A stretch of 64,000 nt of DNA from Tipula vernalis. Lineage: Eukaryota; Arthropoda; Insecta; Diptera; Tipulidae. The notes beneath the pieces are model-generated. The model was not told the DNA's origin, did not search any database, and saw only the letters and a program-made list of their open reading frames with translations. The translations under genes and the position numbers were made by a program. Location: positions 181,700,015 to 181,764,014 of the forward strand of contig OY282558.1 in NCBI GenBank assembly GCA_958295665.1. The letters are read 5' to 3'. This document shows, piece by piece, positions 46,752 to 57,725 of this stretch; the first letter of the stretch is position 1; each line of letters opens with the position of its first letter.

Positions 46752-49175
46752 GATACAGACGTGTTTGGTGTCAGCTGAAAAACCTGAAAATTTCTGAACT
46801 CTTCAAAATGTCTCGAAATTTGTGGCAGAGAGAGAGAGAGAGATCGTTGGATGTATGTATAAGTGTGTGGCCTTTGAAAAGTTTTAAAATAAATACATAA
46901 TAGATTTAAAGAAAATTAGAAAACAATTTATTAGGGCGGTAAAACACAAATCTTTCTCTATACTCGTTTACCTGCCGGCAACGCATAGGACTACAGCAAT
47001 ATAATTTTTTCATTTTCAATTAATAGTTATAGATTGATCATTTGGTTTGAGAATTAAAGTTGGCAGTTTTTTGTTTATTGAAATATCTCCTTTTTCATTT
47101 TATTTATTGAAAGGTCACATCAGAACGATGCCATAAGATTGGATGTATTTGATTAAAATTTGACGAGCTTGCTTAACTATCAACATAAACTCTCAGGCGG
47201 TAAAGCGCTGAACCCGGCTAAAACTTTTGTTCACCCCTTTAAAATAGGACAATTAACATTGCTTCAAATACTAATAAAATAATTAATTAATTAAAATTAA
47301 ACTTAATTAAAAGTAAAATGCACCTATGGTATTTTTTATAAAGAATTACATTATTATTATCTTACGCTTTTTATCTTACGCTGTTTGAAGCATTCTTAGA
47401 ACGCCAATTCACTTGATAATTTTTATATTTTTTGCCAAGAATTTGGGACCTACCTAAAAAAAGTTAATTTTTGCCACAAACACGGGTCTAATTTTATTAT
47501 CTAAAAGCCAAAACCACTTGCAGCACTTTATTAAATGCTATTTTCTGTTGGGGCATTCATTTGGATCGAAAATTTCCGTTATTTCCAAAATATTTTCTTT
47601 TGGAAATCGATATCTCTCGCGAAATTCAACATTACATATCTGCAATTTATAAATATTACAAAAACATTATTTGTCGTGAAAATGGCACATTGTCACCAAT
47701 AAAAACCTTTTTTGGATATCTTTTAATTTTTTTAGTTGAAAATTTGTGAAAATGTTAAATACATTTAGCCCAGCAATCTATTTAGACTCACTAGATGATC
47801 AATTTATTACATATTTTTCACATGGATAATTTTCTAAATTACTCCTGAAGTAGTAAGCTTAGGCCAAGCATTTATCATTTTGTTTTAGCGATTAGAGTTA
47901 CTATTGTTTTGATATATTACTTAATTTTATTTTATTGAGCCAACGATTTAAAATTAAAACAAATTTTTAAAATATTGTTTTAGAGCTATTTTTATTTTAT
48001 GTAAAACAAACTAAGTCATTTTTATAAGAGGCAACCCAAATATTATGGTGACAAGAGCGGACAAAGGGAATACCACGGTTTTAACATAACGAACAGATTA
48101 TATGGATAAAATGAATCATTTATTAAGTGACACATCCACATACGTACAAATACCAAATGATAATTCAACAATAATCCAAGCAAAAACAAATTCTATAGTA
48201 AAAGAATGGGAACAATTTGGCAAGAAACAAAGAAAAAACTCACGAGTCATACTCCAGTGATTCTAAAATTATATGGCCTACCCAAAATTCATAAACCAAA
48301 TTTACCATACAGGCCAATTGTAAGTTCCACAGCAAGTTCCACATATTCTTTATAATGATTTTTAGGCAATATTCTGAAACTTAGGTTACTAATGGAAAAT
48401 TTAGGAATTTCAATTTTAAACTCTTTAGATTTTCCACCATTGTTTTACTACAGATATGTTGATGATATAATCACAGCCGTACCAATAGATAATATTGATT
48501 ATTTTCTACAAGCATTTTATTCCATAAACAACAGAATAAAATTCACTTAAAAAAATAAGTAGAGAACAAAATTTCTTTTTTGGACATTCTTTTGATTTAT
48601 GAACCAAATGGCAAAATTTCTTGTAATTGGTACCATAAAACTACTTGGTCTGGTAGATATCTAAATTTTCATTCTTGGCTACCACTTACATAATTAACAC
48701 TATAAAAATGTTGACTCAATAAATTCTAAAGCTTTCCGATACTAAATTACACCATAAAAATTTAAAAATACATTAATTGAAAATCATTACCCGGAAAAAT
48801 TAATTACTAACATATTTTGAAACCAAACTGAAACCATACATTATTTGGCCATTCCATAAATTAAAAATCTTTATGAAAAAATTAAACACCTTTTTAGGAA
48901 TTATAATTTTAAAATTGTAGGACGTGTAGCCACAAATTTAAATGACACATTTTTTTCAAAAATGAAAGATGAAATACCTTTGTAGTCAAATATTGTTTAC
49001 CAAGTATGTTGCAGTTGCAACGCAACATATGTATACATTTGTTTATCTAAGATTTTTTTGCCACATACAAATTATTTTTGATTCTAAATTTTCAACCTTT
49101 TTACATGGAAAGCATTAGAGTACAAATTTATTTCTAAATAAATTGTCTAGGCTATGCGTTTCTATGATAAATGGG
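46752..49175 (+). mobile_element. Penelope-like element, second tandem copy
   Basis: It repeats 43482-46497 from ATACAGACGTGTT to ATGATAAATGGGTT and is about 600 bp shorter through several internal deletions. After its end, at 49290-49332, part of its own leader-proximal sequence (AAACAAATTTTTAAAATATT) occurs in inverted orientation, another arrangement known for Penelope-like elements. Confidence 0.75.
48047..48690 (+). pseudogene. Penelope-like reverse transcriptase relic, copy 2
   Basis: Same motifs as copy 1: the NPNIMVTRADKGNTTVL region near 48047, [18 protein letters not shown] near 48272 and YYRYVDDIITAV near 48450, followed by a stretch (NIDYFLQAFYSINNRIKF) that is missing in copy 1. 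In turn this copy lacks the segment between the RPIVSS and the LLMEN parts, including the GSPISPI box. The two copies therefore carry different deletions. Confidence 0.8.
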
Positions 49176-49373
49176 TTTATTAAGGCACCTTTGCAAAATT
49201 AAAATTTGTATGAAAGAAACAATTCTGATATTAGTTTTTCATAACGCTTTTGAGAATGATTCTGAATAGGAATCGAAAGCTAAGAGAGAAAAGAGTCCTA
49301 AGCCCCTAAACCAATATTTTAAAAATTTGTTTTGATATATTACGTGTGTGTACGTAGACTATGACGTCATTTA

Positions 49374-49601
49374 CACCCCTATTCCCTTAGTCGTGTCACT
49401 TGTCACTTGTACCGACTATCAAATTTTGATATTCTCTTAGTCGATCCATCCGACAATTGTCGTTTGAAGTGACGGATATAGTTTTACGTCGCATTCTCTT
49501 ATATTATCACTTCGATCGACTAAGAGAATACCAATTTAAAGTTGAAGTGACACGACGATTGTCACGTCGAATGAAGTGACACGACCAATGGAATAGGGGT
49601 A
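49374..49601. mobile_element. MITE with TTA duplication (Harbinger-like)
   Basis: The left end CACCCCTATTCC and the right end (TACCCCTATTCC on the minus strand) match, and both continue to a TCGTGTCACTT block. The trinucleotide TTA flanks it at 49371-49373 and 49602-49604, the usual PIF/Harbinger target. Inside are further inverted GACTAAGAGAAT motifs. 228 bp, no coding frame. Confidence 0.75.
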
Positions 49602-50100
49602 TTAAACATTCAAATCATTAACTTTATTCCTCATACTCATAGTTTTCTAGATAACATAACAATTAATATCTACGAGTAGTCGAGTTCCTATAGTCAAACG
49701 GATTTTTATTGAAACCTTTTGTGATCGGTTTTAAATGTCATTTAAAATAAAGTTTACCAAAGGCTTCCTTGTACAAAAAAAATTTTATTCCCTAAATTTC
49801 GTTATTAAGAAAAATATGTAAATATTGAAAATAAACCCCTCCCCCCCCCAGAGATGTGGCCAACACACGACTTTCTTTTACGAACAGAGAATTTTGAGAA
49901 ATTTTATTTTTTGTTTATAATTTTTTAATTTTTTTTTCTAATTTTTTTTTTATTTTTTGGAAATATTTTGTATTAAGTAGTTTTTTGTAAACCTTTTACT
50001 TTTTTTTTTTTGCTTTATTTTGCCTAAAATTAGTTTTTTTTACATTTTTTGTTACTTGACACCTAGTGTTGTATGTAACATACCCGACAAACAATCTCAA
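49602..50100. other. no gene; T-rich low complexity
   Basis: Includes a run of C at 49843-49850 and T-rich DNA at 49900-50060. No coding or repeat structure beyond that. Confidence 0.5.
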
Positions 50101-50244
50101 TATTTAGTACTGAAAAATAACTGATGGGGGACTGGAGGACCGAACTGTATTTTGGCAGACTTCACTTACCTCAAGTACTGTAAAAAACCGTGTTTTGGAA
50201 CACCTTGGGCGGGCTCTAATGTTTGAACGAGGACCGTATGGTAC

Positions 50245-51250
50245 TTTACAGTCAAATGTCCGACAATTTGTAAGTGACATTCTCTGTAAATAAACCGTTA
50301 TTTTGTGGGTCATCAGATAACGTTATGCAGTTCCCTCACCCTTAAAATGTAAGTGAAATTGTTGGATATAAACCCGTCCAATAGTCGAACATTTACATGT
50401 TAAATTTGCCGTAAATCAACCATCCCTTTGTGTGTATCAGGTAACATTCTACAGTCCCTTTGCCGATAATATGGAAGTGAAATCGTCGGATAAAAAACCG
50501 TCCAATTGTAGGACATTTATTTGTGAAATTTGCGGTAAAGAAACGTATCAGATAATATTTTGCAGTCCCCTCACCGTTAATATGTAAGTGAAGTTTTCGG
50601 ATAAAACACCGTCCAATTGACGAACATTCGCAAGTAAAATATCTCAATTGAATTTTTCGGCTTTTTTATAGACAAATATATTAATTGTTCATGGCAATCG
50701 CAATATTTTCAATTTGGTAAATCAGAAAAATAAAGTGGCCAATCCCTCATAATATATCTACTGTAATTTTAGCCCAAGGCCCTAAGAGTTTTACCAATGT
50801 ACTACTCTGCAAAAATGAGAACCCTCCATGAGTTCTTTATGTTGATAGTTTGGTTTCGTACTAAAAAGTTGGTTTACTCATCAGGTAGCTATCGACCAAA
50901 CTACAAAAAATTCCACTCTAGCCACTTACATTAAGTATCTGGCCAGAACGTACTGACATAGCGAATTATTATTCACTACATCAAATATCAAAAAAATCCA
51001 TGGAGAAACCTCATTTGTGTGTGTATTATGTCCACACGAATATTTATCTATAAAAAGCCGAAAAATTCAATTGATTACAGACAGACAAATTAAATTCTTA
51101 GTAAAATATCTCGTAAATAAACTATCTTTTTGTGTGTGTACCAGATAAAATTCTGCAGTTCTCTCGCCGTTTATATGTAAGTAAAATTTTCGTATAAAAC
51201 ACCATTCAATTGTCGGAAATTTGTACGTACAATTTTCTGTACATAAACCG
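50245..51250. repeat. tandem repeat, about 110-125-bp unit, interrupted
   Basis: Units carry CGTCCAATTG, ATATGTAAGTGAAAT, GTCGGATAAAA and TTTGTGTGTATCAG motifs and begin near 50260, 50376, 50499 and 50611. Another unit is at 51100-51250, after an insertion at 50644-51099. Units differ by many substitutions and small deletions. Confidence 0.7.
50644..51099. mobile_element. short insertion with 33-bp inverted repeat in the tandem array
   Basis: CAATTGAATTTTTCGGC at 50644 and its complement ending at 51073 form an inverted repeat of about 33 bp. The array sequence AGTAAAATATCTC is present on both sides (50633-50645 and 51100-51112). That can be a target duplication or simply the array's own repeat unit. 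No coding frame. Confidence 0.6.
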
Positions 51251-51268
51251 TCTTTGTGTCTGTAACTG

Positions 51269-51474
51269 AAGATACATGTTAAACCGAAAGTGGTCTGACT
51301 GAAATTGTCCGAGATAAATTCAACATGTAAACGGCGGCTTGACTGAAAGCAAAGATTATTAACAAGAAGATCTTCTTGTTAATAATCTTTGCTTTCAGTC
51401 AAGCCGCGCCCTGTACATGTTGAATTTATCTCGGACGTTTTCAGTCAGACCACTTTCGGTTTAACATGTATCTT
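51269..51474. repeat. near-perfect 206-bp hairpin
   Basis: Two arms of about 102-104 bp meet directly at AACAAGAAGATCTTCTTGTT with no loop. I see only a few mismatches and a 2-base length difference between the arms (around 51330 and 51410). The outer ends are AAGATACATGTT and the complement. It is probably a recent foldback MITE. No clear target duplication. Confidence 0.85.
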
Positions 51475-51589
51475 TAGTATGTATTAGGTAATTGGCTCGA
51501 TTCAACGTAAATTATAACATTTCATGCCATCAAATCATTTAGTACGTCAACGTTTTGTTAGTCTAGTCGTGTTCGTTAATTTATTCTTT

Positions 51590-52335
51590 TGTTCATTTTA
51601 CAATCGGATACCTTTCGGGTAGATACGAGTACTTGTTTAGATTTAATTTTTCAACCGGCTTTTTATGGGCTCAAATCCATGAAGTTTGTTGCACTGTTTG
51701 TCGGTATATTTTACAGCCCAGATGACCGTAAAATGAAGGTAATTTTACCGGACTTACAACTCTCTACGGTACGAATTAATTAAATATTTAAGTTTTGATT
51801 TATAAGTGGCGTAAGACAATAATATCCTAAGATTTTTGACACACTCTTCTTGCTTCAAACCATCTAAATGAACCGTATTTGGGAATACCTTAGGGATCAA
51901 TTAATAACCATTTAAACGGGGTTTAATTGTACGTGCTCATCCAATGTTTATTTTACTAAAAATCGAATTTTATATGGATAATATTGTTGAAAATCACTGC
52001 CTTTATAAACTTTCATTAATAAACTATGTAAATCTGTGATCAATGGATTTACATTTTTTTTTTTTGCCAGTCGGAATAATGATCAATGATTTAGGTTGCG
52101 TTTTGTTTTCGTGTTTGAATCGGTTTTTTTCGATAAGTACATTTTTCTAAATAATCTACTTTTGTTCAATTAATATTTGCTTTCTCCATGTTTTTTAAAA
52201 TCGGATAGCCTTCGTGTAGATATTTTCTGTTTCGCTTTAATTTTTCAACCGACATTTTACGGTTTTGAAACCGTGAATCCTATTGCGGTTAACAATTGTT
52301 TGTCGGGATACATTAACAATAATTCGTTTGGCGTA
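51590..52335. repeat. diverged direct repeat pair
   Basis: 51590-51720 and 52190-52330 share, in the same order, AATCGGATA, TTTAATTTTTCAACCG and TGTTTGTCGG with many differences between. The region is non-coding. This suggests an old duplication or two old copies of an unknown repeat. Confidence 0.5.
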
Positions 52336-52512
52336 CTGATTTTTAAATAAAAATTAATAAAATAAAAATTTATAAATTGTGAATGTTAATACATATAAAA
52401 TAAAAATATAATATAAATATGAATATATATAAATACAAAATAAAAAGAAATGAATTAAGAACCATTTATACTAAAAATGAATTTTTTTTTATTGTTGCAA
52501 ATCAATAAACAC

Positions 52513-54420
52513 TTAACTAAGTCTTATATCAGTTTGAACCTTATTGATTTTCTTCAAATGAATTTTAACAAATTTTTTAAATTGATTACAACTGTCAATC
52601 TGTTTTAGATCTATAGGTAATGCGTTATACGCCTGAAGGCCTTTGTAAATCACATTATTATTTCGGAAATTAGTACTAAAGAACTCGATTTGGAAATGAG
52701 AACGACGGGATCGATTAAACTTTATAAATCCTTTCAGAATTTTAAAAATCAAAACCAGAAGTTCGCACTATATTATATTAGTTAGTCGTAGTTGAGGAAT
52801 ATCGCAGGACAATTCTAATGTTGGGTAACGTGGAGGTAGATGGTATACTATATATGTTTTAGAGTACGTTTTTGCAGCACTTCTATTTCTTCCCGTCAAA
52901 AAACAGCGCAACCTCCCCAAATTGGGTTGAGATATGTCAAATGTGTTAAAATGAAAGCATTATAGATAAGTATAAGAGAATTTCGAGGTAAAATTTGTTT
53001 CATTCGTCTAATAGAAAAAATATATGGGCGAATTTTCGATTTAATCATGTCAATATGAAGGTTCCATTTTAAATTTTTATCTGTTATTAATCCAAGATAC
53101 TTAAATGAGCTAACTCTTTCAACTTCTACTCCACAATAAGTGATGACGTGTTCATTAATCACAGATTCTGGTATCTTTCTATTAGTGAATATCATGAATT
53201 TGGTGTTACTGGTGTTCAATTGGAGTCTATTTTTTGTGAGCCATAGATTCAATAGATTTAAATCGTGTTGCATACAGTCATAAAGGTGTTTTAAGTTTGT
53301 GTTGCTGTATTTGATAACTGCATCGTCAGCATATAATTGAATTTTTCCTTTCAAATCAAAGCCACAAATATCGTTAATGTAAATATTGAAAAGAACAGGG
53401 CCAAGTATGGATCCTTGCGGGATTCCCTTTAAAGAGTACAGAGGTTCACTCTCGGTGTGGTTGAGAGCAACAACTTGAGGTCGAGAGTTGAGATACGACT
53501 GGAACCACAAAATTTGCATAGGATTAAGCTTCAATCCTTGCTGAAGTTTGATTAGCAAAACATCGTGGTCTACCGAGTCGAATGCCTTTCTGAGGTCCAG
53601 AAAAAGACTAGCAACGACTAATTGTTTGTCAACTTTCTCAGAAATGAAGTCTGTCAGCGCCAGGCATGCTGCTTGAGTATTTGATGCTTTTATGAAACCA
53701 TATTGCTCTGGTGCTATTACATTATTTCTTTCTAGAAAGTCGACCAGCCGATTATTTATAACCCTTTCGTACACCTTTGAGATAGCAGATAGTACTGAGA
53801 TTGGTCTGTAATTCGTCGGCTCAGGTACACCGCCATTCTTGTATACTGGAATAATTCTAGAGGTTTTTAGTATTTCCGGAAATCTTCCTTCCAAGATGGA
53901 TTTATTAATCAAGCGAATAAGATGTCTCTTTAATTTTTCTTCGAAAAACTGAAGGAACTTACTTGATATCCCGTCTCGCCCCATAGCTGGTGCTGTTTTA
54001 AGATTCCGAATACTCTGTAAAATTTCTTCTTCAGTAACATTATTTAGGTTCAGTTTAATATTCACATCATGTTCCGCAATATCCACATTGATCTTTGGCC
54101 AAAGATAATCACAAGCATGGACGAAGTGCAAATTCATCGCATTAGCAACTGCGACTGGTTCATCAATAATTAAACCATTAATATTAAGCATAATTTCCTG
54201 TTTAATGTTGGAAGCTCTGTCATTCGATATTGCCATTTTTACTAAGTTCCAGAACTCCTTTGGTTTATTAATTGATGCACTTAATTCCATATAGTAAAAT
54301 TCCCTATTTGCTTTTCTGATTTTGTATTTTAAATCAGCTATCATGTATCTATATTTATTTTTCAAGTAATCACAATCCGGATATCTTACGATTAATTTAA
54401 AATATTTGTCTCTTGTGCGA
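52513..54420 (-). pseudogene. LINE reverse transcriptase (489-codon open frame plus tail)
   Basis: The open frame 54365-52896 carries the full RT: NYRPISVLSAISKVYERV near 53800, LFLDLRKAFDSVDHDVLL near 53600 (first catalytic Asp), GIPQGSILGPVLFNIYIND near 53420, the intact catalytic box QLYADDAVI near 53330 and SSFKYLGLITDKNLKW near 53090. Its start, KYFKLIVRYPDCDYL, lies in another frame upstream, so one frame change separates it from the endonuclease. A stop near 52895 cuts off the tail (EVLQKRTLKHIYS, then a last piece 52752-52513 with YNALPIDLKQI). The RT core has no visible lesion. Confidence 0.85.
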
Positions 54421-55078
54421 ATGGCAGAGTACGCCTATTTAAAGTTTTTTCTTCAGTGTGAACAATGACCAGCTTTTCAATACCAGCAACGTAATCATCC
54501 AAGCTTGTGGAGTTATGTAACTCATTCCAAAACGGACTTTTCACAGCCAATTCATAATTAAAAATACTTATGTTTTGATATTGCGTACTATTCTTCACAC
54601 GCAGCCCCAGTTTTATTTGAATTCCTCTGTGGTCCGAAAAAGATACATCTTCCAACCTGACACTGTTGATTAATCCAATTTGGTCAGTTAGCACATAATC
54701 AATAAGAGTTAAAGTAGTTGATGATATGCGTGTAGCATATTTTAATTCTATTTTGTTAACCACCATGAAACCATTTGTTGAAATTAAATCTAAAAATTTA
54801 CGAACTGTACCATTATTTGGGTTAAATAAATTAAAATTAAAATCCCCCACCACTATCGCTCTCTTATACTGTTCCATAATACAATCAAACACATCAAGAA
54901 ACTATCTATGTACGAGCTAAGACTGTTATATATACATATTAGATTAATATTTTGAAGGATAAGTTTTAAATCTTAATAATTAGTTGTGCCTATATCTTTG
55001 TCACACATAAGTGTGCATTGTATATTTTGTTTAACTAAAACACATATGCCACCACCGCGCCGTAGAGAGCGCTGTAGA
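54392..55078 (-). pseudogene. LINE endonuclease domain, N-truncated
   Basis: The 166-codon frame 54892-54392 has VVGDFNFNLF (Asp and Asn), STTLTLIDYVLTD and VSFSDHRGIQIK (the final Asp-His pair), so the C-terminal half of the nuclease is intact. A stop near 54975 interrupts the frame upstream, where RRGGGICVLVKQN marks the middle of the domain. The first catalytic residues are missing because the copy is truncated near 55078. Confidence 0.8.
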
Positions 55079-55716
55079 GAGGACACAGACAGACACCGTT
55101 TCGAAACCCAATTTTTCGGACTCAAGGGACCTCAAAATAGATAAATCTCTAAAAATTTCAAGGTATAAAATTTTCATGATTACTATACTTTATTTTACTT
55201 AGATAGACCAAAAAATAGTTTAACTAACCCAAAAAAAAAGATTAGTGATTAAAAAAAACTTAACCAAATTTTTAGTTTTAATACCTACCACAAGAGTCTA
55301 ATTGATAAGAAAATACACGAAAAAATATTAGATCAAAATTTGGTCAATTTTTGCTGTTGCTTTGACTAGCCATTAACCAAACAAATTACCTAACTCATTA
55401 TGGTTCAAAGCAATACACTATTGAGAACTGTTAAACACGTGTAAGTGACATCTAGAATTGAAAATAATAAAGTGATTGGGCATTTTGAGATTTTTTTTTT
55501 TTCCAAAAAGGTGGGTGTTTGTAGTCCATTGAAGCCTATTGTGCATTTTGATATATGTATTTGCGATTTGTGTGGAGAACCTACTGCAAATTATACAAAT
55601 AATACTGCTAATTATTATTAATTCAACAGGTCTAAACTTTATATATAAATAGTCGTTTTTAATAAATAAACAAAAAAATACTTTTCGTTCATTTGCCTTC
55701 ATCAAACTTTAATTTC
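55079..55716. other. no gene recognised
   Basis: Starts with ACAGACAGACACCGTTTCGA, a motif common at the edges of insect transposable elements, but no partner was found. The rest is AT-rich. Confidence 0.4.
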
Positions 55717-56052
55717 ACCGAGCAAACGGCGCAGTGGTTAAAGCTGCGGCGGTTGGATCGGGAGGTACCGGGTTCGAATCCCTATAGGGGCGGGATGCAA
55801 AAGGGATTTTTCATCATCTGATTGCGATCGGTGATGAAGATGAACACATCTATGACCCCCTGTTGAGAGTGCAGAATCCATGGGCCGACCCACCTTTCAT
55901 GTCAGCACTACGGGTTGGCATGAAGCAATGCAATGTGCAGGTGGTTTTCAAAGACGGATCTGTAGCCGCCCGTCCTCGATTTGGCTACTCCAGGCGTAAG
56001 GTAGGACGGTAAAAAATAAATCAAGAAACAAACAAACAAACAAACAAACAAA
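55717..56052 (+). mobile_element. tRNA-derived SINE
   Basis: The head contains a pol III A box (GGCGCAGTGGTTAAAGC near 55728) and a B box (GGGTTCGAATCCC near 55769), as in a tRNA, followed by a unique body of about 230 bp and a tail of AAAC repeats. An exact 14-bp duplication, CAAACTTTAATTTC, lies at 55703-55716 and 56053-56066. Length is 336 bp. The tail type suggests that a LINE with a similar simple tail mobilises it. No protein. Perfect duplications suggest a young insertion. A head fragment of the family is near 42741. Confidence 0.92.
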
Positions 56053-56066
56053 CAAACTTTAATTTC

Positions 56067-56466
56067 CTGCCGCCAGATCTACATATAGTTCTCTATACAC
56101 TTATTGTTGATTTACATATGCGACGCGCGACGTGCGACGGGAGCTTATAGCCAATTAGAAACGTATATTTCGACATTCGTCACTCAGCACACGCTACACG
56201 CCGAGACATGAACCAATTTTATCTTTTTCGTTACGATTTACACATACACATAAAAATTCAATGTAAAACATGGCGGCCATATTTTTTATACATATTTTAG
56301 ACGATTCTTTTTTGATCAAAGCGAATATTAGTAAAACTTTTAATTTTATTTTCTTAATTTCTGATTGCTTTGCCACATTTCCTTTTAGTGGTAGTTCAAT
56401 GTAAATTGTTGTTAAGAAAGCGTCTCGTTTATTTCCACCTGTTTAATATTTGTAACGTATTACATT
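56067..56466. other. no gene recognised
   Basis: Intron sequence of the host gene. Nothing of note. Confidence 0.4.
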
Positions 56467-56632
56467 GGCTGAGTGCAAGTTTACGTAAATATTCTGCTGA
56501 CAATTTTTCAGCAGGCAACCAATCGACGTAGTCTATTTCGTAAACAAACTTCCCCTTCGGAATAAAATATTTTTAAATTGCACGCGACCCTGCTAAAAAA
56601 TGTTCAGCAGAATATTTATGTAAACTCGCAGT
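56467..56632. repeat. MITE-like inverted repeat
   Basis: GTTTACGTAAATATTCTGCT near 56480 and GCAGGCAACC nearby are mirrored by CCTGCTAAAAAATGTTCAGC and ATTTATGTAAACTCGCAGTC near 56590-56632. Arms about 45 bp, total about 165 bp. No coding frame and no clear target duplication. Confidence 0.7.
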
Positions 56633-57600
56633 CTTCTTGTCACGTATTGTCTATAGGACTACTACATTCGAAGCAAGCATTCGAAACAAAAAGAATACGG
56701 AATAAATTAGATTTTCTTGTTTTTACTATACAAGTTCAGAAAAAATACTTTCAGATCGGAATATGGAGTAGGCCTAGATAATTTTTTTGTATATGTACAT
56801 GAAACAAAAGCAATGCTACAACAATCATGTTTTACTTTATTTGCATTCGTCACCGGTGGTTGGTGAGCAAAGCAACCAGGATGCGGAACCTTCTAGTTAG
56901 TCTAAAAAATAGTATTCTTTAAAATGCCCTAAAAACAGTGTTAAACACCAGATTTGACCCAGATAAATGGATATAAAATTATTTAGTTGTGGTTTTATTG
57001 AACAATAATACACGTTTATTATTGTGATTACTTTGCTTAATTTTTAATTTTCACCGCTGATATTTAAAATATCTCGCGTTAATGGCAATCAATTTTTTAT
57101 AGAGAACTGGTTGAATTATTTTATTTAGCTGCCTATTATAAAAATTGCACCAGCTCGCTAAATCATAAAACTAGTTTAATTGCTTCCAAGTAAAACCGCA
57201 GCTAATATACGTTTCGTTACATCTTAGCAATGATCACATCACATTTTCACAGTATAAAGCTTCCTAGGTTGATTACATTCATTATGTAGTAAAAGAAAAA
57301 TGATTACAGTTAATTGAGCACGCCAACAGTATATAATCTACTACGGTAAAATTAAATCAATTAATTTTATATACAATTTAACGTTTACCATGATTATTAA
57401 TCCCTCTACTCTACCTGAAAATGGTGATAAATATTTAAGTTAAACAATTAATTTTATTTTTAATTAAAGTGTTTGAATATTTTATATAAAACAGATTATT
57501 AAAATTATTATTATTTATTTTTTCTTTGTATTGTAAATCAATAAAACGGGCAAACACAATTATTTTTGGGAAAAACATAATATTTACAATACGAAAATAG
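56633..57600. other. no gene; intron
   Basis: AT-rich intron leading to the acceptor at 57600. The pyrimidine tract before that acceptor is weak (ACGAAAATAG). Confidence 0.45.
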
Positions 57601-57725
57601 GTACGGCGAATGAACCACCATTGCCAAGAAGAAAAAAATGCCCTGAACTAGCATATCGGACACATGAATTTATATCATGTGATGAACCAGATAAAATTAC
57701 AGCAAATGTAAATAATCGTGCAAGG
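57601..57725 (+). CDS. host gene exon B (MDM1-like), internal
   Basis: Acceptor AG at 57599-57600 and donor GTGAGT from 57726. The 125-bp exon begins with two bases that complete the codon left open by exon A and then encodes 41 residues, including NEPPLPRRKKCPELAYRTHE and FISCDEPDK, ending in phase 0. Exon C starts in phase 0. Codon use is balanced, with higher GC than the flanks. The PPLPRRKKxPELAY block looks like a conserved linear motif after the SEYxxxYxW motif, as I recall from insect MDM1-like proteins. Function in centrioles is inferred only from the family. Confidence 0.75.

Larger units (their letters stand above)
52480..55078 (-). mobile_element. non-LTR retrotransposon, 5'-truncated, fairly well preserved
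   Basis: On the minus strand the copy begins inside the endonuclease (RRGGGICVLVKQN near 55055), continues through RT and ends after the C-terminal domain at 52513, with a short A-rich tail at about 52490. ORF1 is absent, so the copy is 5'-truncated. It is the best-preserved complete RT region apart from the element at 61.7 kb. Confidence 0.8.

Noticed and set aside
55728..55790. A functional tRNA gene
   Set aside because: The A and B boxes belong to the SINE head. The sequence continues into a SINE body and AAAC tail, and the insertion has target duplications. I could not fold a full cloverleaf by eye.
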